From contig SNVD02003545.1 of NCBI GenBank assembly GCA_013180625.2, positions 62,001-126,000 on the forward strand: a DNA stretch of 64,000 bases. Reading direction: 5' to 3'. The first letter of the stretch is position 1; every line of letters begins with the position of its first letter. A program made the position numbers and the translations under genes. Below the pieces are notes generated by a model. That model was not told where the DNA came from. It did no database searches and saw only the letters and a list, made by a program, of their open reading frames with translations. This document shows, one piece after another, positions 23,870 to 34,499 of the stretch. This DNA comes from Boswellia sacra. Taxonomy: Eukaryota > Streptophyta > Magnoliopsida > Sapindales > Burseraceae.

Positions 23870-26800
23870 TCAGAGGTCATCTTTATCGTCCACAGCAATA
23901 CCTAGAAGTTTTGCCAGTTTCCCACTTTCATATGCTTCAACAGTATCTGAAACAAACATATCATGGAGCTGTCAAGCGATTTTATGGTCTCATTATTATT
24001 CTCTGTATTTTTCTTGGAATACAGAGAGAGAGGCATGTTGAATTAGTTGCAAATATAAGAATAAGTTACCATCTGAGCCTCCAATGTGCTCTCACTTTAT
24101 GAACACCTGCGGTACAGTGCGCCGACCAACAATGTCCCTCAGGGCATCCTGAATGTTCTGGCCATCATCTGCAAGAAACAAGGCATACTTTCTCAGTTAC
24201 TCTTGGGATTGATAGAATTAGGCAGAAGCCTTCCCAAAGAATAATCAACTTTCACATCTCACACAACTTGCATAACTGACACAGATGTTTCCTTGCTGAC
24301 TTGGCAAGGTACAGATACATGCGGGACATGAACATGGTTCCTAAACTACTCCTGGTTAATCTTACCATTTTGGCAATATGACAAACAAGAGTTATTACAG
24401 TATGTTAATGTAATTAAAGTTTAAATTCCCAGTCTTTCTTTAGAAATTTTCAATGATCACACTAAATCTGCTGGATGAAGATAAAAACAGAAGGTTGAGA
24501 TTATTGCTTCGGATCAAGATTAGTGCCTAAAACCCCGCCACTTTCCTAAAAAGTCTTAGAGCATCTAAAGTGTGGCTGGTTTTCTTCTCTCTGCGCTCTT
24601 TCAGTTGCAGTCTCACTTCATCTTTACTTAAATTTTCTATTACACCTTCTATTTTTCTTCAAACATGGCTTCCAATGCAACCCTCTGTTCTCTTCAATAG
24701 AAAATGTAAGGGCTGTTTACTAAGCATCCAACTTTTGCACAACTTCGACATTTACAACTAACAAGATGATTGGGAAAAAGGGACTAGTGAAGAAGATAAC
24801 ACAATGGTATAGTCTATAAATCATGTAGATGCCATAGATTTTCGCTTACACCTAACATTCTACTGCTTACTGCACATGTATGCAAATGAATCCTAACACC
24901 TCTGAGATTCTCTCCACAAGTATTGCTCTGGGAATCACAAACAACATGATCTTAGAGCTCCCAGAAATCCTTTATTGTTATCATTTGTACAAAATTAGGC
25001 ATGACACCATTAGGCTCAACTTGAGTCCCCAACCTCAGATTTCCAGCCATGGTTAAGTTAAAGAGAAAGTTTCATCAAAGGAAAATCTCAACTATCATTA
25101 GAAGCAGCAAACTTAACCTTTTATTTCATCATCCTATGTGATGAGGAACGAGATTTCTCAAATTAAAAAAAAAAAAAGGGAGGGAGATGTAGCCAAAAGA
25201 AAGAAGAAATTGAGGGAGAAAAATAATATTTTACTAAAAGATCAAAAATCCATTTTCAACAACCTTAGAAATAAAATAACTGATGACACGTATTTAGTAC
25301 CAAAAAACATAACATGACTAGGAAATAGATATAATCCCAACTAAACTAGAAAATACAAAAAATAACTCCTAAACAAAATAGTAACTAATTACCAGAAAAA
25401 TAACTCAAATTAGAATTACTTCAAATTTAAGAAGTCAAAATTCATAATTAATTAAAATCCCTAAAATTAATAGAAAACCCTAATTGTATTCCTAATTATA
25501 ATCTAATGAGTCCTACATCACTATGGTTCAGTGCTATTTGTATCACATTGATTTTTTTTTTTTAATTGTCCCAAAAGGTGTTACCCAGAAACATACACAT
25601 TAGACATCCAAATTAATAAAATATAAAATAAATCACATAGCACTAAAAGACACAATTATTTAATATGGTACAGAAGAACCTATCTACGGATGAAAGAGAA
25701 GTATACCATGAATATAATCACATACATAAAATAGTATAAATGCCAAAACCGTCTAGAAACTATTCCTCATTGCAATCAATCAATCAATCAATTCATAATT
25801 ATAAATCTAGTTCCAAATCCTATATTTATAAGTAAAAGTACAATTAAAGATCTCTATTCTGTATAGAATAGTACTCCTATTCCATTTACTAGTTAAAGTA
25901 CTCCTTAAAAAAACTTTCTTGAAGGCAAAAAGAAAATTGCAAAATAAGAACAAATAAAAAAGATAAAATCTCAACAGAGGCAAGAAAAGTTTGAAAGAGG
26001 GAAAAGCAGAGAGACCTATATGTTCCATGTGTATTTGTAAAGCACGATTTTACAAGGAAAAATGTTATTTTACCATCAGACACGTAGAGAGCAAATTGTG
26101 CGAGATATAAAGGTCAATTAAACAATTGGATGGCTTTTGGCCCAAAACATTACTACACTTTTACTATAAATACCACAACAGTTCTTACTAAAGGACATCT
26201 CATTCAAGCAAAAACTCTTTAAAAGAGTCTCCAGAGATAGCTCTATATTTTTTTACATCTTCCTAAATCACAAACTACATCACAACCAAAGTTTGTAAAA
26301 TACGTAATGATACTTCAGATAAATTCCTAAATTTCTTGAAGAATAATCTTTATCCTTTTTCTCTACCTTATGGCAACATCATTTAAGGTACTTGGAACAA
26401 ACCTCTCTGATCAAGCTCAATTACATGAGGAAGCTGGTTCAGCTCTTTAAAGACAGATTTTGCCCTTCTACAATACCTGCAAAAACACCCCACACAAAAG
26501 AAAAAATCGTATTAACCAATAATTAAATAATTACACAGCTTGGGCTTGCAAATAGCTTCACAGCAACTACTGTTAGCTTATAATCAAGTTGCTCAAAAGC
26601 AAAAAGTAGAGATGACAAAAGATATTCAGAAATAGTACTCTTCCCAAGTAGCATAAAAAACTTTACATCTTAAATACGTGCTCGCAGATATGATGCTGAC
26701 ATTTAAGTTACCACATCATCCTTTATAATTTACACTAAGTTCTTACTTTACCACATCATCCATATATTTATTTATGTATGATCTCCTTACAGCAAATTTA

Positions 26801-28585
26801 GGCTATGTCCATTGGACTCATCAAAGCCAACCAAGACTCTTGGCCTTAGACAGGGCAAAAAGCAAAAACACTTCAATAAAATCTGGCTTTGAAACCATGA
26901 AAGCACAAAATTAATGTATCATCTTAATAATTTTGGTCAGGTTGGAATGATATTATTGCCATCCAAAATTTTACAAAACAGTTTGTTCCTAAAATCGAAC
27001 TTTATTTTATACAGCTCAAATTCTATTGAGCATCTCAGGCCCCCAGATTTGATGTTTCTTCCTCCCCTGCTTGTTTAAGGGATCAAAGCTCATAGCTTAT
27101 ATTAGGTAAAACAATATCACTTTGGTCTAACTATCAATTTTTAGTGTAACAAAGCAATGCTATCAAACGGGCCTTCGTACAGAAACAAGATCGTATCACT
27201 TTGATCAACACATTAGTGTTCCTACATTCATCACTAACAACTTGGGATGGTATAGCCGAGAAAATTGTATATATTCCCAGAATCATTCTTTAGTGCATAA
27301 GTCCCCCTATAAGAAGTGCATATATCTATGAATGATGGCATGCAACTATTTGCAACTTTTATCCCGAGAATTTAAAGTCCAAACTCGGGACCATCAACCA
27401 GTGTTTGCATAATAGTCCACACCACACTTGTTTAGGATACTTTAGATACAAAACTGAGAAATATTATATAAGGTCAGACTGCATGAGCTTTCACCAATTT
27501 ATTTTTACATCTATATTGTTAATAGTTTAAAGTGACAGTAACCGGTGCTCATAAAGCAACCAAAGTGAGAAAATACTTCCAATAACTAAACTTCCAGCAG
27601 GGACAAATTCCCTTTTCGTCAATCTTACTATAATCTAAAATCCCGATTCAATAAAAAGTGCAAAAATTTGAAATGTTTCTGTAACGACCCTTCCCCCGCC
27701 CGATCTCTCCCGGACGCACACGGACCCCCTACCGAGCCACCGGATCACAGGTACATGGTCTCACACTCTAAGGTATTGTCCGCTCTGGGTCCACTGGCCC
27801 GCACGGTTTTGTCCACTGAGTATCTACACCCAGTGACGCCTCTTCCACTCGAATGGTACTCACTTCGAACTTGAATGACCTTTGGAGTCTTGGGTTCGAG
27901 TGGGGGAGGCGTCACTGGGTGTAGATACCCAGTGGACAAAACCGTGCGGGTCAGTGGACCCAGAGCGGACAATACCTTAGAGTGTGAGACCATGTACCTG
28001 TGATCCGGTGGCTCGGTAGGGGGTCCGTGTGCGCTCGGGAGAGATCGGACGGGGATGGGTCGTTACAGTTTCAGCCATACCCACATTCCGAATGCAATTG
28101 CAGAACGTATAATTAATTTGAAGCACCAGAGGTGTAAACACTAAACGTGATTTGATTTCAAGTACAAGGCTTTCTATAGAAACACTTAGAACATTAATTC
28201 TTATTAAGTACTTTTTACTCAAAAACAAAAAAAAGTTCTCTCATTGTCTAAATAAATCCATCAAGTGCTTCTTTTGTTTTAGGAATCAACCTTCTTAGTT
28301 TCAAATAACAGCCATAAATTAACAACAGCTAGAGATGCTCTGGATCTATCTTCATTTCTACATGAACGAACTGTTAAGCAATTTCTAATTATAAAAAAAG
28401 TCATTCGACTCTTACGGGCAATAGGACTTGGAGAAGATGACGATGTTGTGGGAAGAAATGGTCTTTTTGACAAAGGCAGCTTCGGAGCTTGTAGCAGAAG
28501 CGCCAGCAAAGGATGCCCAAAAGAGAAAGGCCACCATTGATACTGTTACCACTGAGATAACAGGCGTTAGTCTTCTCGCTGCCAT
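23870..28585 (-). pseudogene. Glutaredoxin, CPYC class (GRXC4-like), four exons, interrupted by an in-frame TGA
   Basis: Exons at 28416-28585, 26403-26476, 24070-24168 and 23870-23946 join with GT-AG sites and matching phases into 140 codons including the final TGA. The N-terminus has a hydrophobic signal-peptide-like segment (about residues 9-30), then the thioredoxin fold starting AFVKKTISSHNIVIFSKSYC. The CPYC active site spans the exon 1/2 junction, and TVP (residues 99-101) is present. Codon 107 in exon 3 is TGA (24092-24094), between FIK and EHIGGSDD, where homologues carry a glycine-like residue. A product stopping there would have 106 residues and lose the GG-S-D glutathione-binding loop and last helix. 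Downstream sequence still reads correctly to DDKDDL, so the lesion is recent, population-specific or a sequence error. Family role: glutathione-dependent dithiol/disulfide exchange in the secretory pathway. Confidence 0.85.
27680..28067. mobile_element. Foldback element with LTR-type ends in glutaredoxin intron 1
   Basis: A 388-bp palindrome: left arm 27680-27853 and right arm 27895-28067 are inverse copies with about 94% identity by eye, separated by about 41 bp. Ends are TGTAACGACCC / GGGTCGTTACA (TG...CA as in LTRs) and a perfect 5-bp TSD GTTTC flanks it (27675-27679 and 28068-28072). It is markedly GC-rich against the AT-rich intron. The end sequence TGTAACGACCC resembles plant Gypsy LTR termini, so two inverted LTR pieces moved as one unit is the simplest reading. 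Confidence 0.8.
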
Positions 28586-30359
28586 TGAAGACTTGAGATC
28601 ACCAGGATACAACTATCAAGCTTTATACTTCGGATTTTTTTTAGGGTCTGCAGAGAGGCGTTGGCTCTCAAATGAAGAGCCAGAAATCGCACGAACCTCC
28701 CTCGAATGGGAAAATAACACTCAACCTCCTAAACTATCTGTAATAACATCAGTACCCCTCTCGTTAGGTTTCTCCTGTAAATCTAACTCAAAAAGGTTAT
28801 TTGTGTTATTTTGTTCCGATGCACCACTCCTGAACATTTTCGCGCTCACTCAAAAAATTCAAAACAAATAAATAAAGGGTAGGTTAAAGTATATAACAAA
28901 CTCAAACAACCAAATTTATATATTTTAATATGATTCAAATTTATTAAAAGAATAAAAATAAAAAATTAAAGAGTTCATAATAAATAAAATATGGCTCATC
29001 CATTTAATGATTTTGTGTCAAAGTTAATTAGGTTTTATAAGTATAATTATATAAGTTGATTGTAAACCTAGAATTATTCATATATAAATTATTGAACGAA
29101 TTCAAGTTCATGACTCTTGTTTATTTATAAAACACAAGGACGTGCAACAATAGACAGGTTGAAATAGAAAACATGAAAACGCACCCGAATTTAAGACAAT
29201 GCATTACAACCATTTTTCATTTTAATCTGTGTTAATCCATGTTGTTGTTGAATTGATTAGCTGTTCAAATACCGTCAACATAGAGTAATTAATAGAGATT
29301 AAAGAGATTTAAAGCGTTTATTTAAACATGATGGGTAGGTTATTAAATCTCAGGGTTTTAAGCATTTGCCCTCTAATTTATAATTTTTTGTTAATGTCTT
29401 TAATCTGATTTTTAAGATATAATTTATTACAAAGATCCAATTATATTTTAATCAAAGAATATTACAGTGGGAACTTGGCAAAGGAGAAAAAAAATCAAGA
29501 ATAGCAAAACAACTCAAAGGGGTTGTTTATTTTTTGTCCTCAAGTCTTGAATTTAACTTATTCTCAGATTTCATATGTTTTTGTTATACAATTTTTTTTA
29601 CTTAAAAGTTATTGGAAGAAATTTTGATTTGAATGGAACAAGCTAAAAATTATCTAAATATAAGTGTCTGAATCATTTATTACTTTTCTAATTATCTCAA
29701 ATGCCTTTATAAAATTTATTTATGACCAATTTGTACAAAGCTTAATATTTCAATTTTGAAACATTATTATTTATTTCTAATATTATATTATGATTCTTTA
29801 TATATTATTATTTTATAGTCATTTAGCCTATTTATATGTTAAATTACTTTAGAAAAAATAATGTCTTTACCAAATTATAAACATTTAAATAAATTAAATT
29901 CATAATAACTTTTGATATGCAAATATTTTTACTACGTAAAATAAAATCACAAATAAAAATAAAATATATAAATAGAGATATATGTATAAAATCATTAGTT
30001 TTTAAATATTTCAATTCATATATTAAAACAAAATAAATAAACATATCATTTAGATTTTAGTTTAATTAAGACCAATTCAAATTTCAGATAAAAAAATAAT
30101 CGCCTCTAAACTGATGCCAAGGCTCTTTTTTAATACAAATAAGAAAGAGGAAATACATATTAGGAGTCACAAGAAATTACAAAAGCAAAATATTTTATAA
30201 AATACAAAAATAATTAATTCAGAAAAATATTATTATGGTTATATCGTAGACAAATATTATTATGAACTGCGATATCTTCATGAGAATTACTCTATTTGAT
30301 TCTGGACTGCGGATCTTGAAACATTCTGATAAAGTCCGAAATCAGTCCAGATCCTCAAG
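28586..30359. other. Intergenic DNA, upstream region of the glutaredoxin gene
   Basis: The first 100 bp or so upstream of 28585 would hold the glutaredoxin 5' UTR. No clear TATA box was picked. Around 28700-28760, AACACTCAACCTCCTAAACT resembles a MULE-type terminus without a partner. The rest is AT-rich with no feature recognised. Confidence 0.4.
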
Positions 30360-30636
30360 TTATCGTCCTGACATGGCTTCTCTGCCATCTTGATCTTGCT
30401 CTTCAGATGTTTCAGGCTGCCAAGCAATTTCCCGATTTTCAGGTTCTGTCTGAACTATATATCTGCGCTCTCTTTGGATGGTTGACCATTCTGATCAAAT
30501 TCTTCAATGTAGAACCAGCAGCTGCTCTAAGAAATTCCACCTCTTGCCTGTGTTCATCTCTTTCTTTCACAACTTTGACACAAGTATCCGTGAAAAATGA
30601 AGGATTAAATAATAGAATTTTTTTGGAGTGTATCAT
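30360..30636 (-). pseudogene. Unidentified coding fragment with a frame break
   Basis: On the minus strand an open stretch reads KVVKERDEHRQEVEFLRAAA and continues for about 25 residues; a one-step frame change then continues as acidic/polar sequence (WQPETSEEQDQDGREAMSGR) to a TAA at 30360-30362. The charged, heptad-compatible composition and codon usage are gene-like and unlike the AT-rich surroundings. No family recognised and no flanking exons found; it may be a piece captured by a transposon or the tail of a dead gene. Confidence 0.35.
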
Positions 30637-31297
30637 TTATTTAAAAAGCCCATTAATTTGGATCAAAACATGAATTTTCCCATAAAATAACGTCAGTGTC
30701 GGATTCCAACGCCTCATAGTTTAGTCAACTTCAATTGCTAAATTGAAATTAATAGAATCTTACACTGACCCTTTGGATTTGGTAAACAAACAGATACAAC
30801 AAGGCATCCTTAGATAATTCTGGGATACGATATTTATATACCAATTGATATTTACATATAATATGCTAGTGCCATGTCATATGATACATAATATATTTTA
30901 ATTAAAATAATTATATATAATGATGATAAGATGAAAATCACAAAGTGAAGAATAACTAGATAAAAGGATGGACTAATTGAAAAAAGGTAAACATTAAAAA
31001 AAATAAAAATTAATTAAAATATTTGATATGGCAGATGACAAGGTAGTATGTCACCTGCCGCATAAAAAATTTGTATTCTAATTTTATACATGTAATACCA
31101 TTTATTATTAAAAAATATTAAGATAATATAAATATTAGAAATCAAACCCAATCTAGATTTATATAATTACAAAGTGTTAGGTATAAAGAGATTCTAATGT
31201 ATCAGATTTTTCACTTTCCATTTTCTTTGCTTTTTTGAATATTTCTTTGGGTGAAAAATAAAGACATCCAAGAGTTCAAAGAAAAAAAAAAAAACCT
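30637..31297. other. AT-rich intergenic DNA
   Basis: No gene or bounded element recognised. GCCATGTCATATGA (30870s) and GATATGGCAGATGACA (31024 onward) are weakly inverted, perhaps an old MITE. Confidence 0.35.
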
Positions 31298-32249
31298 TGT
31301 TGGTTCTAGACGTGCATGTGCATTGCACATGAGTATTTTGTCATCATGTGATAAAAACATTAAATATGGATATTTTCCTAATCTCATTTATTTTATATAG
31401 ATGTTTTATATTAGGAGAATTTTAATTAAAATAGGATAAGTCTTGATATGATATCCTGGTTAAATAATAATAAGTTTTATAGTATCTTAGTTGAATAGGA
31501 ATAAGTTTGGATTTTGAATCCTAGTTGAATAGGAAGTTTTATTAATTATCTCTTATTATATTAGGATATTATTTAAGTATTCTAGTTTACTTAGGAGAAG
31601 AATATTATCACTTCCTATAATATTTGATTGTTATCCAAACTTTCCTTATGAGTTTTATTGAGATTCTACAGGATTTTGACAAGGATTATAATTGATATCA
31701 AAAATTATATAAAGTTATCTTCATAGCTTTTGGAGGAGTGGATTCAAGGCATTCAAGGCATTTAAGGCAAATTGAGAGAGAGCAATCAAGAGCAAGTTTG
31801 GGTGTGTTTTTTATTTGTTTCTTATGTCTTGTATAAAGCTTCAGGCTTTGGTTAATTGCTATAGATTGTGTGAGCTTAAGGGAGTTGAGTAATCACATGT
31901 GTCTATACTAGTTACGGGTCTGTAACAGTTACAGGTGTTATGTTATTTTTAACAGCGTGTTGTTAAGATAATCGTGACAGAAAAAGACCAGCATCAGAAG
32001 AGTGTGAAGGATTATGATTGTGATCAGGGTTGATCAAGTTTACATAGATTATGTTAGTGAGTGAGCGGGTGTCTACCACTGTAAAGAGTCCTAAGTCGAG
32101 TGTAAACACATACAACATAGTGGATTACAACTCTTGTTGCCCGTGAATGTAGATTGGTTATAACCAAACCACGTAAAAATCTTGTTCCGATTTATATTAT
32201 GGTTTTTTGTTATATTATTCGTAACTTCCATACGCTGCAAAACCCAACA
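31298..32249 (+). mobile_element. Solo LTR, Copia-type, 952 bp
   Basis: Termini TGTTGG / CCAACA are exact inverted 6-mers, as in many plant Copia LTRs. Flanking 5-mers AACCT (31293-31297) and AATCT (32250-32254) agree at 4 of 5 positions. The right part is a plausible leader, with short direct repeats such as CATTCAAGGCATT near 31750. No primer-binding site, pol or second LTR follows, so it is a solo LTR. Confidence 0.65.
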
Positions 32250-32461
32250 AATCTCAATCATCGGTCTTCGTTCCATTAAGTCGCCATTTTACTAGGAAAT
32301 TGACTATATAAAATACATGTTGTCATAGGAATTCAATTAACAAAGAAGCGATGAATTGATGGAATTGAGAGAGACGAAAAGAGTAAAATATATTTATTTT
32401 TTATTAGCATATAGAAGATAATAATTCATCGTAGACTGCTAATTTTTATAGACTATGATTT

Positions 32462-32474
32462 GTATATATATATG

Positions 32475-32518
<44 letters not shown>
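32462..32518. repeat. (TA)n microsatellite
   Basis: A run of TA/GTATGTA units ends 4 bp before the TRIM target-site duplication. Confidence 0.9.
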
Positions 32519-32521
<3 letters not shown>

Positions 32522-32526
32522 GTGGG

Positions 32527-33090
32527 TGTTGTACTTATAGAGTCCCCATTTGGATAATCCTCATTGGGAGTCCCACATTGATTGGTTAAGGGAAGGTCAT
32601 AGGGCTTATATATGGGAGGAATTCCTCCACCTAATAGACTAGTCTTTTGGGATGGATACTTACTCCATATATTGTGGCCCATTTGTTGAAAAATTGTTGT
32701 TGCGCAAAGCGGAAGCAGTCCATAACAAGTGGTATCAGAGCCAACCCAAGATAGCAATGTAGACTCATTTGATTCAGACAATGATGGTGTTGATGCCCAC
32801 CAGGGCCTTGTCTTTGTGGAGGATTATCGTTGGTGGTTTAGACAAAGATGGCGCTACCACCCGTCGGAGCCTTGTTTGAGGAGGGGGATTGTTGTACTCA
32901 TGGAGTCCCCATTTGGATAATTTTCATTGTGAGTCCCATATTGATTGGTTAAGGGAAGGTCATAGGGCTTATATATGGGAGGAATTCCTCCACCTAATAG
33001 ACTAGTCTTTTGGGCTGGATACTTACTCCATATAGTGTGGCCTATTTGTTGAAAAATTGTTGTTGTGTAAAGCGGAAGCGGTCCATAATA
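32527..33090 (+). mobile_element. Complete TRIM retrotransposon, 564 bp
   Basis: 5' LTR 32527-32727 (201 bp, TGTTGTACTT...CATAACA) and 3' LTR 32890-33090 (201 bp, final CA changed to TA) are about 95% alike. TGGTATCAGAGC, the initiator tRNA-Met primer-binding site, is at 32730-32741, and a polypurine tract GAGGAGGGGGA lies just before the 3' LTR. Perfect 5-bp TSD GTGGG (32522-32526 and 33091-33095). The internal region is only 162 bp and encodes no gag or pol, so it depends on an autonomous partner. Confidence 0.92.
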
Positions 33091-33095
33091 GTGGG

Positions 33096-33691
33096 CACAT
33101 CCTAAGGAAGAAGAGAAAAAAAAATCATGCCATCAACTTCTTCAAATTTGCGTCCTTGAGCACTCCTGCAGATGAATCGTGATGAACTCAGACTCAGACT
33201 CACCAATCCTGAAGAAGCATGAGCAGTGGGAAAGATGTTAAAAGCCTTCAATTTGGTGAAGTGATTGAGAACGGTGCCCATCGGAAGATAAGACCAAAGG
33301 TCTCTGTACTGTCTTAGAGGTTTGGACAGCTACACCTAATATAACTCAATGGCTTCTTATTAACAAGTGAACCATCACGGGCACGGTTGGAAGTCTGAAG
33401 AATTGGATTGAATTGTACTGAATTATTCTAAGTACTATTTTATATTTGATGTAATCTGAGATTGGATTAAATTATAGATAGTCTTAATGTATGTCTTAAG
33501 AGCACATGTTAGCCTCGAAGATTATATAGATTCACTTGAAATTTATCTATTTAATTATTTGTCTATATTTTTTTAGAGGATTTACAATTTTCGAAAGAAT
33601 TTATACAATCTTCAAGAGAATTTGTACAATTTTTTAAGGATTAACCTATACCTTTAGGACACACGTTAAAACTACTCTTAAATTATATATG
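33096..33691. other. Intergenic; possible unassigned gene fragment at 33100-33360
   Basis: 33100-33360 is less AT-rich than its surroundings and may be a remnant of coding DNA, but all frames are broken on both strands and no family is recognised. The rest is AT-rich. Confidence 0.3.
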
Positions 33692-33876
33692 GTAATGCTA
33701 GGTATACAACTAAATTATACAACTTGACATGTCACAAATTCACTAAATGGGTAAAAATAAAAAATAAATTAAATGAATTTTAATAAATAAAGTGAGATCC
33801 ACTCATCCAATAACTACGTGCCAAATTAGGTTGTATGAATTAAATTGTATAATTGATTGTATATCTATCATTACTC
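33692..33876. mobile_element. Small palindromic MITE with 9-bp TSD
   Basis: Left arm TGGTAATGCTAGGTATACAA and the reverse complement of the right arm GAGTAATGATAGATATACAA are inverted repeats that extend further with mismatches. A perfect 9-bp TSD AATTATATA (33683-33691 and 33877-33885) points to a MULE-type mover. 185 bp, no coding capacity. Confidence 0.75.
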
Positions 33877-34208
33877 AATTATATACGATAGTTAAAATTA
33901 ATTTAATATTTAGATAAAAGTATCACATAATTACTATTAATTTTATAAAAATTGTAATATAGCATATTTTTCTCTTAATATTTAATTATAATATTAATTT
34001 TACACTAATACTACTTATTAGATTATTATTATATCATCATTTAATTAAATATTTAGTTATAAATAAAAATACAAAAATTAATGAAAGTATAAATTATTTA
34101 AAATTATCATTAACTATATAATTGAAATTTAAATATAAAAATATAATTATTTATCATTTTTCAAACTATTTTTATTATTATATTAAACTTTGTAAATTTT
34201 TGTAGTAT

Positions 34209-34223
34209 AGTAGTAGTAGTGGT

Positions 34224-34267
<44 letters not shown>
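34209..34267. repeat. (TTA)n microsatellite
   Basis: A pure run of TTA/ATT triplets, preceded by a short TAG/TAGTGG run. Confidence 0.95.
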
Positions 34268-34269
<2 letters not shown>

Positions 34270-34499
34270 TTCTTATGTCTCAAAGCATGGGATAGCATAG
34301 GACTTCTTGTCACGTGAATTTGGGACTGAGTGGAGATTGGGACCAAAATTAGTCGAGTCCCAATTTCTTTTAAATGCTCCAAACAAAGGATTAAAAGAAA
34401 TAATCCCAAGATTTAGTCTATTCCAATCCAATCCCAAACCTAATTCCAATATCAATTTAGTTTAATCTAATCCAATCATAACTCCCAAACACACATAGC

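Noticed and set aside
24092..24094. TGA in glutaredoxin as a selenocysteine codon
   Set aside because: Land plants lack the selenocysteine machinery, and homologues have no Cys at this site; nonsense change or error is simpler.
28428..28871. 147-codon plus-strand frame over glutaredoxin exon 1
   Set aside because: Antisense shadow of the signal peptide and CPYC exon; no independent support.
34161..34409. Poly-Asn frame
   Set aside because: Translation of a (TTA)n microsatellite.
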